64,000 nt of DNA from Epiperipatus broadwayi (GCA_028023455.1 JAQFVV010013068.1:124001-188000), one strand, 5' to 3'; positions 46,765 to 58,829 are shown, counted from the stretch's first letter. Program-made: numbers and translations. Notes: a model not told the origin generated them from the letters alone.

Positions 46765-47440
46765 ACTTATTTATGAAGTTCCTCCTGATTTCTCCATTTT
46801 TTCCTAGGAGCAAAGTTTACTATAGTCACACTAAGTTGACTTATGGAATTGTTTGCCATTGTCATGTGAGCAGCTTTTTAAAATTTTGTTCTTGGTACTT
46901 TTTCTCTATCCAATATTTTTGTATTTTCCCAATTGAACATGTGTTCATTGATACACATATGGTCTACTACCTTAGACACATTTGTTTTCTTTTCTAAACA
47001 TCAGTTTGTGTTCTTGCAAATGCTTTTCAATGGAACAAGGTCTCACCAATATACACATTCACATGGTATTTCATAGCTGCAGTTTTTTTCTTTACAGTAT
47101 TTCAAATTTAGGCTTTGTAGATGTTAGAATTTCTTGTAGTGTGGTATGGCTCTGGAAAGCTGTTCTAATGTTATATTGATTGCAGATTTTCTTAATATGT
47201 CTGCTATTTTTGGTATGTATGTGTACCCTACAGTCCCAATAATTGTTTTTTCTTTTGATGTTGCTTTTTGTTGAATATTTAAGGTTTTCTTAATAACAGC
47301 TGATGGATAAACATTTTTCATAAGTTTGTTCTAGATAGATATTTTCTTTTTTTTTAAGTTGCTGGTTTCTGAACAACCTTCTATTGCTCTATTTCATAAT
47401 GTTAGTTGAACTCCATTTTGTATTTTTGGTGTAATTAGAT
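46765..47440 (-). pseudogene. Penelope-like element, linker and GIY-YIG relic
   Basis: Read on the - strand from 47440: LWNRAIEGCSET (the 'L..RA...C' segment) and KNVYPSAVIKKTL. Then come VGYTYIPKIADILRKSAINI (the 'LPY..G.S..I.RILKK..I' linker) and SYEIPCECVYW (the 'YEIPC-C...YIG' core). It ends with SKVVDHMCINEHMFNWENTK and ILDREKVPRTKF (the 'AEH...NH.I.W...KI.DRE....RK' tail). Frames shift and stops interrupt. The open frame 47124-47321 holds the linker. Oppositely oriented SINE-A arms lie on either side. Confidence 0.75.
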
Positions 47441-47499
47441 TTATAGCAAAAGAACAAACTGATCATTAAAAGATAGACAACAAATGTGTCTAACATAGC

Positions 47500-47621
47500 A
47501 GACCATGTATGTACCGATGAACAATGACTCAGTTCATTAGAGCACTATCTAAAAATTCAATACTCATCTAAGATTCCAGATTCAAATCTCATGCTAGTAC
47601 TGTTAGTGGTTAGGTCAGCAA
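47500..47621 (+). repeat. SINE-A (tRNA-derived), truncated arm right of the Penelope relic
   Basis: On the + strand: 'ACTCAGTTCATTAGAGCACT' (box A region), box B-like GATTCAAATCTC, then 'gttagtggttaggtcagcaa'. The SINE breaks off there at the start of the 0.5-kb block. Confidence 0.75.
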
Positions 47622-48122
47622 GGTGCTTGTCTTATAGCTAAAGATGCCATTGGGTGGCGCTGTTTTCATGCTAAAACTATAAAATATGAACATTCACGGG
47701 CTGTTGATTTTAATAATTTTTCTGTGCTTTTTTGTAATGCGAAAATAAAAACAAAACAAAATCGTCTTTTTTAAATATTATTTTTTATTAATATATACAA
47801 TTTAAATGATAATAATAAATGTAAAATAAAATCAACAAATTACAATTTGATTCGTGTTTTTTATATCGTATACTTTTTAAATTGTGTTACGGCTTTTTTT
47901 ATATCAATTTTCTATCGGATATTTTTTTACTTGTTACGACTTTTTGTTGTTGTTGTTTAACTAAAAAATAATAATCGTAATAAAAGTTGTTACAGTTAGA
48001 TTTAGGGTTCTGTTGTTTGTAATGCTAAAATAAAGAAATTCAAAATCGTAACCGTACTCGGACAAAAGAAAGAAACTCAAACTTTTTTAAACAACAACAA
48101 ACACATACAAATGTCTTCTTTA
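47622..48122 (+). repeat. 501-bp duplicated block R5, copy 1
   Basis: The block is about 96-97% identical by eye to 60020-60522. It starts 'ggtgcttgtcttatagctaa' and ends 'acatacaaatgtcttcttta'. The first 150 bases are open in both copies (ACLIAKDAIGWR, then KTIKYEHSRAVDFNNFS), followed by stop-rich AT sequence. Two internal sub-blocks resemble each other ('gtaatgcgaaaataaaaaca' near 47736 and 'gtaatgctaaaataaagaaa' near 48020). It contains TATAAAAT near 47680. No function is known to me. It could be an LTR-like or 5'-leader module. Confidence 0.8.
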
Positions 48123-48130
48123 AAAGTAAA

Positions 48131-48290
48131 GATCTTACAGACACTGGTCAACTCTCAGTTATTATTAGAGGAATTGATCAAAACATTAACATTATCCAAA
48201 AAGTGTTGTTATTTCTTAGTCAACTTGAGACAATGTCAATGGACGAAATATTTTTTCTAGAATATCTCTTTGTGAACCCACATCAGTGAT
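48131..48290 (+). pseudogene. hAT-like transposase fragment (ZBED5/GTF2IRD2-like)
   Basis: The + strand frame from 48131 reads LTDTGQLSVIIRGIDQNINI and then SQLETMSMDEIFF, corresponding to the 'DxTxTAQLxIFIRGVDxxF...' catalytic-core segment of ZBED5-type hAT proteins. It stops after about 50 residues. It belongs to a different part of the transposase from the relic at 14035-15002, on the other strand. It abuts block R5 directly. Confidence 0.55.
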
Positions 48291-49689
48291 TGAACATCTT
48301 AGTGTATTTCAACAATCATATGGGTGAAAATAATTCAAGAAAACATTTATTTTTTATTTCATAATTCACCAACAAAATTTATGATTAAAATTAACAAGGA
48401 GATTGTAATGATTGTTGTGATTAAGTGCATACATGAATTAAATTTAAATCATTGTTTAAGTATTGAGAATTCTTAAAATTTCTAGAACCTGTTGAAGTGA
48501 TTATAGGGATTTAGTATATTATTGCATGCAGAGTTTGATGACCGTCAAAGGGAATTACTTTTTGAATTAAAAAAATGAGGTGAAAATCATGCAAATTAAA
48601 GGAAATCCTATACCATTATTGACTAATAAAGATAGGTTGTGTGTTTTGTTATTATAACTATCCATTTGAATGACCTATAAATATAAAATTACAGAAGAAA
48701 AAAATCAATTAGCAAACAAATTATAATGCCTTGTAAAAAAAAAATTGAAACTTTCAAAATCCATTAAATAATAAACTTTCATCAATTTTCTAACATTTAT
48801 CACTGTTTAAAAATAAAAAAAATAACAATAACTTATCTAAAATAAAATACATGATATTTTAATAAAAATGCACAATTAATGTCAAAAAATGTTCTCTGAT
48901 TTTGAAAGTAAAACTTATTTTGAAATATTTTTAGACCATTTAATGAAATTCAACATAAAAAAAATCCTGAAATATATCAGATTGAGATTATAAAATTTCA
49001 AGAAATGAACACATTAAAAAATAAAATTTATGGAATTATCTAATACTAAATTTTTTAAAAATTTGCTTTCTAAAAATGTTCAAACTTCTTTGCCAATGTA
49101 AAAAAAAAAAATCGTTATTCAAGAGTATTGTTCACTTAGGAGCGAACATTTTTTTCCAAAAGGATGTTCATAAAATTAAAGCGAAGATATATAACCAGTA
49201 AAAAATTGATGCATATTCTATAAATCCCTGTTAATAAAATTGAACTGGATAAAAATGTATTACCAAAAAAATAAGCAATGACAAATGTCACATCTATTTT
49301 TTTTTATCAGATTAGTAATACTTTTTTTTTTTTATTACTGACAATGATTAACATTTTATTATTTTTTCTTTAAATTACAACTACTTTATTTTTAATTCCC
49401 CCAAAATTTGAGGCCCTCATTTAAAAAGGGAAAGTTGAAATTGACTGTCAGTTGAAAAGTTTGCCCACTTCAACTCTGCTTTAGATTGTTGGAGAAAGTA
49501 AAGTTTATATATTATGTGTCTCTCTCTATATAATAATTTTTCAAACAATTTAAAACAAATTTCAAACTTATGTTCAAATATTTACAAAATTATATATACT
49601 TTTATGATAATTGTCAAATGAATTTAATCTGATACCTATTATATAGGTATGTAATAAGATCAGAAATAACAGGAATCATTTAGGCATTT
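48291..49689. other. AT-rich interval, possible continuation of the hAT relic
   Basis: Scattered peptides such as DDRQRELLFELKK (near 48540) occur between stops, but no conserved block could be placed. Confidence 0.3.
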
Positions 49690-50270
49690 TATATTTTTTT
49701 ATGTCCACAATGTAACCAAATGCATGACCAGCCCCACACTTCATTGCTTTTATTTTCCAATGAGCATATTGCAGGAAGGAACTGTCGATTGGCATTCTCC
49801 AATACAGTTAGGGCTCTTAATCTAGCCATCAGGTTTATATCTTTCCTGTGAGTTTTTGAAGAATGTATCTAGTCCAAAGTTAGTTAGTCAACAAAGATTC
49901 TCACCATGCGCCCTATAAATAGTGCATGTTGTTGCCATTTTACTTTTCTCTGACATGTTTAAACTAAAATACTTTTTTCAGCTATTTAAATATTTAATAA
50001 GGGATTCACCAGCCTGTCTCCTAAATGTTAATAGGAAATGTTTCATTGAATTATGTACCTCATTATAAAGTATAGGGTTCACCCTTGACTTTTCTTTAAC
50101 AATTGGTTTTTGATTTTCATTTCACTTCCTTCAAGAGAATTTGACACTATCTAAACTTTATTTTCCAGTCCCAATTCTTTTAAATTTGTAGAGTTTTTAT
50201 CTTTTAAACTCTTCATGTTCCAATCCTTACTCTCTCTAGATGATCAAAAATTTCTTCCCATTTCCTGCTA
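49690..50270 (-). pseudogene. Possible gag-like relic of an LTR retroelement
   Basis: On the - strand, 50090-49900 reads VNPILYNEVHNSMKHFLLTF then RRQAGESLIKYLNS and, after a stop, NMSEKSKMATTCTIYR. This resembles the gag capsid segment 'F...R(Q)..GES..EYL..F.....MSE..K'. Downstream MARLRALTVLENANRQFLPA and WSCIWLHCGHK follow, the latter a partial Cys-Cys-His knuckle. No protease, RT or LTRs are recognised nearby. The call rests on pattern memory only and the sequence is non-functional. Confidence 0.35.
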
Positions 50271-50930
50271 AATCTTTCTGACAATTTTTTCATTTCTTTT
50301 TTCATATTAAATTTCTTACTCTTTTATATTTGGATCTGCATTTGCTCTATTTTTTTCTTTCCTTGTAAATTCCAATGATCCATCCTCTATTATTTGATTT
50401 CTCCTTACATCTTTTTCTCAATTATACCCTGCATCTCATTCATAATATCTTTTTTTTTTCGTTTTTATCTTTCTTTGTTTCCATTCTCTTATTTTGAAAA
50501 CTTTATTCTACTTAATCTTGCTCTTTCTATGTTTTTCCATTGCTCAGGTTACATTCTGGGATCGCTTCCTGAATACACTGATTCATTTTTTATTAGCACT
50601 TTTTTCTGTTGAATTTTCTTTTATTTTATCAAATAGATTTATTGTCATCTATTTTTAACATTTCTTTTCTTTGTTGATTACTTTCTTCCATTTTCTTTAG
50701 CACTATTTCTTTTTTTTGCTGATCTTTGTTTTTATTATTTTGTTCTGATCTTGTTTCAGTGTTTTCCTTTTTGTAAAAGCATTTTATTTTTTTTATCTCT
50801 TTTTATTATTGTCTTCTTTTATTTATTTCAGCATTTCTTTTGATCTCATTCTATTTTCCTTTTCTTTTTTTGTAGATTCATTGTTTAAATATTTCTTGTT
50901 CTTTTTTAGTTATATTTAAACATTTGTAAT
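50271..50930 (-). other. Purine-rich tract on the - strand, upstream of the gag-like relic
   Basis: The - strand is strongly A/G-rich with Lys/Glu-rich broken frames (for example KKEMKKLSERFSRKWEEIFD near 50270), suggesting a decayed coiled-coil coding region. Frames on the + strand (50394-50612) are Phe/Ser-rich shadows. Confidence 0.35.
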
Positions 50931-50931
50931 A

Positions 50932-52303
50932 ACTGAAACACAAAGATTTATTATATACTTATGTCTATATATGTAATATGTAGGGTATATGAGCACAGAT
51001 TTTCACATGACCCATCACTCTCCACACTATCTCATAACACTGATACTCTTGAACACATATATATTGAAAAGATAAATAATCTCCAATATACGTATTTCAT
51101 GCTAAACCAGCAATCATCAGTTGGTCCACATTACCATCTCTACACATATATGCTATAAGTGTTCAGATATATATTAAGATAGTCAATCCTCATACTTTAA
51201 TGGACAGGTTTCAATTTACTCCAACTGTCCATCCAATTGAAAATCTGATGATGAAATGCTCAAAGGCCACCCTGAGGCTGAGATTCTTGTCACACCCATG
51301 TTGACCTAAGGTCAATCTGATGCCTCATGTACAGGACCTAATCTTTTTAATACATATACAAGGGATAGGCAGATATCTCTACTATGTAATAACTGAAACA
51401 CACAGGCTTATTATATACCTGTGTCTATATATGTAATATATAGGGTGTATGAGCACAGACTTTCACACGACTCACCACTCTCCACACTACCTCATAACAC
51501 TGATACACTTGAACACGTATATGTTGAAAAGATAAATAATCACCAATATACGTATTTCATGCTAAAACAACAATCATCAGTTGGTCCAGATTACCATCTC
51601 TAAACATATATGCTATAAGTGTTCAAATATATATTAAGATAGTCAATCCTCATACTTTAATGGCCAGGCTTCAACCTACTCCACATACCATCTCTTCTAC
51701 CGTCCATCCTATTGAAAATCTGGTGGAAATGCTCAAAGGCCACCCTGAGGCTGAGATTCTTGTCACACCCATGTTGACCTAAGATCAATCTGACCCTTTA
51801 TGTACAGGTCGTGTGAAAGTCTGTGCTCATATACCCTATATATTACATATATAGACACAGGAATATAATAAGCCTGTGTGTTTCAGTTATTACATAGTAG
51901 AGATGTCTGCCTTTCCCTTGTATATGTATTAAATGGATTATGTCCTGTACATGAGGGGTCAGATTGACCTTAGGTCAATATGGGTGTGGCAAGAATCTCA
52001 ACCTCAAAGTGGCCTTTGAGCATTTCATCATCAGATTTTCAATTGGATGGACGGTTGAAGAGTTGTAGTAGATTGAAGCCTGTCCATTAAAGTATGAGGA
52101 TTGTCTATCTTAATATATATCTGAACACTTATAGCATATATGTGTAGAGATGGTAATCTAGACCAACTGATAATTGCTGATTTAGCATGAAATATGTGTA
52201 TTGGTGATTATTTACCTTTTCAACATATATGTGTTCAAGTGTATCAGTGTTATGAGATAGTGTGGAGAGTAGTGGTCATGTAAAAGTCTGTGCTCACATA
52301 CCC
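50932..52303. mobile_element. F1 element: two forward units and one inverted unit, perfect 16-bp TSD
   Basis: Forward units start near 50932 and 51392, each beginning 'aataactgaaacacaYagg' and carrying 'gcacagactttcac' and 'gtatttcatgctaaa'. The inverted unit runs from about 51809 to 52303. The direct repeat ttaaacatttgtaata is identical at 50916-50931 and 52304-52319. Frames at 50961-51158 and 51421-51603 are equivalent positions in the two forward units and explain their similar peptides. Confidence 0.92.
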
Positions 52304-52319
52304 TTAAACATTTGTAATA

Positions 52320-54359
52320 GGCTGACATGATTCTATTTTCTGTTGTCTGGGTTCTTTCAGTTGTCTGTGTTTTGGGGACTTTTTTTTTTTCTTTCAATCA
52401 GTCTCAACTCTTGAAGCATATATGTGTATATAAGATCACTTTTTATCATTAAAAAAATGTATTGAATTAATTTTACAACAAACAATTGTAAATCTTTTTT
52501 TAAAAAAATAAATCTCGTAGAATAAACCTCACATTACCTTCCATGTAATTTTTCATTATTACTTTAAGATTACTATTATTATACCGTAATCTGTCTTTCT
52601 TTGAAGTGGACTTTCTTAATATCTGGAATTTCTCTTGCTTTATATGCATGGATGACTATTTTCTTATTTACTATTATTTTAATTAATTTTATTTTAAATA
52701 CATGTGCATACACAAAATGAAATTCATAAAGCAGTTTGTTGAAAACTTTCCAGAGATTTGACCAGCATCTAATAGCTAAAGAATGGATAATGGTCTGTAA
52801 TCCTAAGATAGATACTGATTCCATCCACTGGACTTTTCAGTACATAATGCAGCATGAACGCCAGAAGGTGGATCTCAACTTAAACTCTATAAGCTATCTG
52901 CAACCCAAAATAAAATATCATTTCCAAAATCTTTGCTCCTTTCAATCTTAGGGACTGTTAAATGCAACACTTGAAAATTATGCCTTGTTCTATTTTTTTG
53001 AGACTTAGAGACAGGGTTTATATCACAAGACATTGTCTGTCCATGATAAACAACTGTAAATATATCAAAACTTGAAAATATGTTGGTATAGGGTTGAAAT
53101 AGAACACTTCAGCAGCATGAAAATAATGCATCCTCAAGCCATTGATAAATTCCATTCATCACCAGTACTGAAAGTACATCTAAACAAACTCTGACAGCCA
53201 GAAGCTCTATACATTCTACTTTGCTTTTCCATTCAATTTTACATATGAACTCTATTTAAATATACATATATAACTAATTTTCTGATTTATAATTAAAAAT
53301 AAATTTGGCATCAAAATACAATTTTTTTTCTCAAGTGAAATTAAATATATTTGAACTTCCAGTTATGTGGCCATTTTATAGAGTGATTATAACAACTTGA
53401 TCATCATTTGGCTCACAATTTAGTCAACATTTATTTGTAATGATCCAGAATGAAGAGAAAACATCATTTTCCTCACTGAATATTAGTCTTCATCAATTAA
53501 CATCTAAAATGAATAATCATGAATATAAAATATCTTAGGAGCATGTGAATGAAATAAGTATTTACAATAATAATAAACCAAGGAAAATATTTATTTTGTA
53601 TTTTTATTATTAACAGTAGCTGAGCACATTTTTGGCTAGTGAAGCTAGAATAATAGCTATAAATAAATAAAAGATACAGAATAAATATTTTCTTTAGCCA
53701 ATGTTAGTAATGTTTTTGGCAACTAATTACAAATGAATTAAGAAGAGATAATTTCAAATAATAAATTACAAGCTGTACTACCAATATTATATTACTAATA
53801 AGTTATATCACCAGCATTACAAAAGAATAATTAACAGCTATCCCTTGTGACTGGATTTAAAAGAGATTCAATAGACAATGTCAAACTCAAAGTATGATAT
53901 ACAACAGTCAACAGGATGCGCATAGCCAAGGGTCAAAGCATTTGTCATATAAAAATAATGATGGGATCCTAATACATGCTGACCATTATCAATGCACCAG
54001 TAGTAGTATACCATGGATGTAAAGCCAACTATAAATTAATTCGTAATTTAAAAAAGTACAGTGCAGTGAATTAAATTTTAAAGGTAACCTTGATTTTTGT
54101 GCCATTCAGAAAATTATCTGGATATCCAAAGACAAACCTACATCCACCAATATAAATAAATTTACCATTATTGCTCTATTTTTAGCTCAAGATCACAAGT
54201 CTATAAAAACTGTGCCTTTAAAACAGAAAAATAAATGTACATGCTTATTCTATTTTAATTGAAGTAATCTTATTTGGATAAATCCCTATAACACTTATGA
54301 AATCCAGTGTCACTTTTACAATTCATAAAACATTTCTAAAGGAACAAAGACATTTACAC
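52320..54359. other. AT-rich interval without recognised feature
   Basis: Frames at 52579-52824 (-) and 52736-52951 (+) overlap and carry no known motif. The last part may hold the decayed N-terminus of the following Penelope relic. Confidence 0.35.
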
Positions 54360-55560
54360 TACTATTTTTTCTCAAGAATTAAATAATGAAACTAAAATCT
54401 GCCAAGATGATCCATAATTCTTATATGGTGTCACTAGATGTGAATGTATTTCACAGATTAGTAGACTGTAGATAATCCATAGGCAATGAAGCTTCTTACT
54501 AGAATATTATGTAAATGTATATAAAGTCAAATTTATTATGGAAGTTTTACAATAGATCAATAATGATAACACTGAAAGATATGCAAAGACCAAATGGAAA
54601 AAGGTTGGCCAATGGAATTAGCAGTGAGCAGTGTCATCTGCAGTTTGTATGTCTCAGAATGTGATATTTTATACAGAAGATATTTTGATGTTTTTGTATA
54701 TGAATAAAAAAAATGATTTGGAATATGTTCAACAATTTAAATGGTAATTCTGGTTTAATATTAACTATAGAATTTGAAAGTATATCTAACATTAAAGTAT
54801 TGGGTGTTATTATACAGAGACCATAATGAGTTTACATCCAAAATGATTATCAAGCTATTAAATGTAAGAGACTTTACACAACCATCATCATACATCAATT
54901 GGCTACATTTATGTTTTTTACACTGTAATTTACGTTTGTAAATTTGAGATAAAAAAGGAATATTGAGAAATATGTTAATGACTTAGTAAGTGTATGCTAT
55001 AACAAAAATATATTATATAGACAATTGTTTTATATCACAGCTATGTATAAACATAAAGGTATAAATAAAAATAAAATGGACAAAGAATGTATTTCTTTAA
55101 CTTATGTCAAATCTAGATATAAAGTTAAAAGAAATCAGTTGTAAAAAATTTAATGTCAGGTTCAGATCATCTTTATGTCAAAATAAACGATTGAAAAGAT
55201 AAAATAGAACAAGATGATAAGTATAAAATTATATATTCAATTATTTGCCAAGGATCTTGCTGCAATGTCTCTTATTATAGTGAATGAAAGATAGTGTATC
55301 AATGCATTTACATTGGCACATATATCATTACAAAAAAATCTAAATTGGACTTTCAAGTTAATTCTGTTTTCTCAAATCATAAAAAATATTGGACATGAAT
55401 TTTATTCTCAAACAATTAATTCTGTCTGCAATAAGCCTAATGATAGGAAGAAAGTGATAAAAGAGGCCTGGCTTGTTGCCAAGTCTAATAACATTATCAA
55501 TCAAAGAAATGCCAGTGTTCCACTGAGCATTCACTGGAATGTTAACTTATTGGTTTAATT
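54360..55560 (+). pseudogene. Penelope-like element, RT and GIY-YIG relic (best of four)
   Basis: From 54421: YMVSLDVNVF (RT motif A region, Asp present), then a mutated 'GxxMGSPLS' block near 54590. At about 54686 comes DILMFLYMNKKND with LTIEFES in offset frames and VLGVIIQR (the 'DDIL...IEFE...FLDV.I.R' order). Then TYVKSRYKVKR (linker), DKYKIIYSIICQGSCCNVSY (V-Y-x-I-x-C core) and, in the open stretch 55313-55558, RKKVIKEAWLVAKSNNIINQ and SVPLSIHW, the canonical C-terminal 'R..IKEA......N...G..LS..W'. At least three frames with stops, so it is dead. A GIY-YIG plus RT in one element defines the Penelope class. Confidence 0.8.
55313..55558 (+). pseudogene. Penelope-like element, C-terminal open fragment
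   Basis: The 81 residues hold the end of the GIY-YIG domain and the trailing helix (RKKVIKEAWLVAKSNNIIN). The first about 20 residues are out of register with the domain, because a stop and frameshift precede it. The stop at 55558 probably equals the natural end of the protein. Confidence 0.75.
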
Positions 55561-58166
55561 TAGTCACCATGAGTCTGGTACATAGTGCCAAAAGTGCACT
55601 CTTCTAAATATTACTAATATTATATGTGTGTATAATTTAATGAATTAACTAATAAATTAAAAAAATAAAATGTGATAATATGCCAATTTCAAATTAAATA
55701 TCATTTTATCAAAAAAATATAATTCCACATAGCATGTAATATTAATTTGTTGTTGACTTTTATTAATTCATTTAATTAATTTTAACTTTAATCAGAATTA
55801 TTGCTCCCTTTAGTGATTTAAAATTCCATATATGTAAATGAATACACCAAACTTCTTTTTAGCAACTTGTTTTTATATGACTATAATAAAAATAAAATAC
55901 ACCCCAATATTTGTCTATTTTATAATATAGTCTTTGAACTATTTTGGAAAGAAAAAAATGTGTAGATGATATTTTAAATTCATTAATTTAAAATAATATT
56001 TCAAAGATAAAAAAAAAAAAAATAAATTAACTAAAGCTTTCCTCCTTTTTTCATAAAAATGGAAAAATCCTATGCAATTACATTTGCAGGGAAAATAAAA
56101 AACATGTTAAAAAAAACAATATTCAGGTTGTGCTTCCTTTTCTTATCCTATTTGTAATTGTTTTGCTTAAATGTTTCAAACCAATTTTAAAAAATAATAA
56201 TTATTCAATATTATCAGTTATCATTTATTTCAAAAATTATCTATGAATGCACATTCTGATACCTTTTTACCAAGAATTTTTTTCTTTTCGGTTGATTTTT
56301 TATTAAATTTAAACAATTTAAAAAAATTCTATCAACTTCTTTTTTGTAGGTTCAAGTTTTTATTATGATAGATTCTCCATTAACACATATTTCCAGATTC
56401 ATTTACACAGGCTGAATCTCCATTTTTTTCAATCTACTAATTTGGAATTCAGGCTAACACACAGAATTAAACAGTCATGCCTTGGGATGGATAGAAGCCT
56501 TGCCTCAGACTACTTCAGGGCTATTTTTCTACATTTTCTTTAGCAAACAGGCTGCATGTTGATGTCTGATGATGCCCAGCTTCTAGCTAAACTTTAGCAC
56601 ATAGTTTTTCTTGAGTACATTATAAAAAATATATTCAAATAGTAATGAGATGAGTTTTATTTCAAACTACAAAATCATTTCTCACTATTATTTTTACAGC
56701 TGAACTACTGATTGGTTTTCTTCAACAGCTGAATCCAGAAACAGTGTTGCTACTCATTTCTTCAATATCTTGGTCAAAAATAACTGTTACTTGCAAGATG
56801 TTGAAGTTACTGTTTTAATATTCTATATCATTTTTTGAACAATCCTGTATCCATGCAATCACATGTTATCCCAGACATGACCACATTATACGCTGACCAA
56901 TAGAGTCTAAAAAAATTATTTCCTTAATTACCTTTTTTAATTAAAAAAAAATCAAATCATAAAAAAAACTTTTGTAGTTATTTTTTATGCCAAAAATTTT
57001 TTTGAACAACATTGCCTTTTATTATGGAGAGAGATAAAGAGAAAAGAAAAAAACTATTTTTTATTGAAATGTTAAAACCTTTTTTTTTTTTAAAAAAAAA
57101 AAATCTTATAATTAGTATATAAAATGTTATTTATCTCTTATTATTTTTTTAAAATTTAAACTAATTAATAAATTATTGAAAGGAAATATAAACATTTATT
57201 TTACTACTTTTTTTAAAAAAAGAATTAAACTACTAGGTAACACCACTTAAGAAAGAAAAAAATTATGTTTTATTTTATATTTTATTTTCTTTTTTATAAC
57301 TATATCTTTAAATATTATATCCACAAAGTTATTATTAAAAAAATGTTTGAGAATTATCATTAGTATTTAATGAATGTAAAACATGTAAATAAGTTTTTGC
57401 TTGATATTATAAAACTAACATGAAAATTAAGACTTATCATTTCTCCATTCTAATTTTACTGGTTCTAAAAAACTTGTAATATTTGACATGGAGAGTTGAC
57501 TTCTGTTTACTATATTATAATATACATGTATATGTAATATCTTACTTAATAATAATAATTTTATATATGTGTGCATCTTAACTGGTATACAACAGACCTT
57601 CATGCAAGGTTTTGCTATAGTATTCAGAATCAATTTCTACTTCTTATTTTAATTAACAATCAGTTCTCTATTATGATTTTTTTTTTGAATTAAAACTTTT
57701 TTTTAAAAATATTCACAATTTTTTTGCAAGATTTATGGCATCATAGAGTAATCATCATAATATTGTGGCTTCATTAAAGCTATGCCATTCACAGATAAAG
57801 TGGTGACATTCACACTAAGAAATTCAAGCACAGTATACAATTTATTCATTATATAATATTCAGTATTGTTTGATCATAGAATTAAAATATGATTGATACA
57901 TTTATTTTTATTAGATATTTTTGCAAGATAATCAGTGATTTTATTTGACATATCCAAAGTAAAAATGGTTTTCATTGTTAATGGTACAAAAGCAAAAAAT
58001 ACAAATGTTTTTAGTACAATATATAATCAAAAGCATACTTTGATGGTTATTTACAATAACAAAATGCATTAATAATAATTTTAAAATTTGTACATTAGAT
58101 AAAGTTAATTTACTCAATTTTGGATGAAATTCTTATGAAATCTAGTTTACGTACAGCAAAAATTAC
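55561..58166. other. AT-rich interval without recognised feature
   Basis: Long A and T homopolymers, no shared repeat and no supported frame. Confidence 0.4.
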
Positions 58167-58179
58167 AATCAACATAATT

Positions 58180-58816
58180 ATGAATTTTTTTCTACAATAC
58201 AGGCTTTTTCATACTTGCACTTATATAGGGAGTTTGAACTCAGACTTTCACATGATCCTCAACCATGCTATCTCATACTGCTAATACATTTGTTCACACA
58301 CATGTTGAAAAGATAAGTAATCACCAATATATGTATTTTATGCTAAACTAGCACTCATCAGTTGGTCCAGATTATCATCTCCACACTTATATACTATCAC
58401 AGCTCAGCTTATATTAAGATAGTCTATCTTCATACTTTAATGGACAGGCTTCAAACCACTCCACCCCACAACTCTTCAACCATTCATTTCATTAAAAATC
58501 TGACAATGGAATGATCAAGGTGGACTTTGAGCATTCCATCATCAGATTTTCAATGAAATGGATGGCTGAAGAGTTGTGGGGTGGAGTGGTTTGAAGCCTG
58601 TCCATTAAAGTATGAAGATTGGCTATCTTAATATAAGCTGAGTTTTGATTGGGTATATGTATGGAGATGATAATCTGGACCAACTGACGAGTGCTGGTTT
58701 AGCACGAAATATCTATATGTGTAATTATTTATCATTTTGACATGTGTATGTGATCAAGAGTATCAATGGTATGAGATAGCATGGATGGTTGAGGGTCATA
58801 TAAAAGTCTGAGTTCA
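58180..58816. mobile_element. F1 inverted dimer with near-perfect 13-bp TSD
   Basis: The forward arm (to about 58525) and inverted arm meet at the joint 'atggaatgatcaaggtggac'. Landmarks 'gaactcagactttcacatga' and its mirror 'aaaagtctgagttcaaat' mark the ends. Flanking aatcaacataatt (58167-58179) and aatcaatataatt (58817-58829) differ at one base. The - strand frame at 58492-58683 is repeat-internal. Confidence 0.85.
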
Positions 58817-58829
58817 AATCAATATAATT

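Noticed and set aside
52579-52951. Overlapping + and - frames of 71 and 81 residues
   Set aside because: Neither shows a motif, a splice context or a repeat relative. Two overlapping frames of this size are expected by chance.
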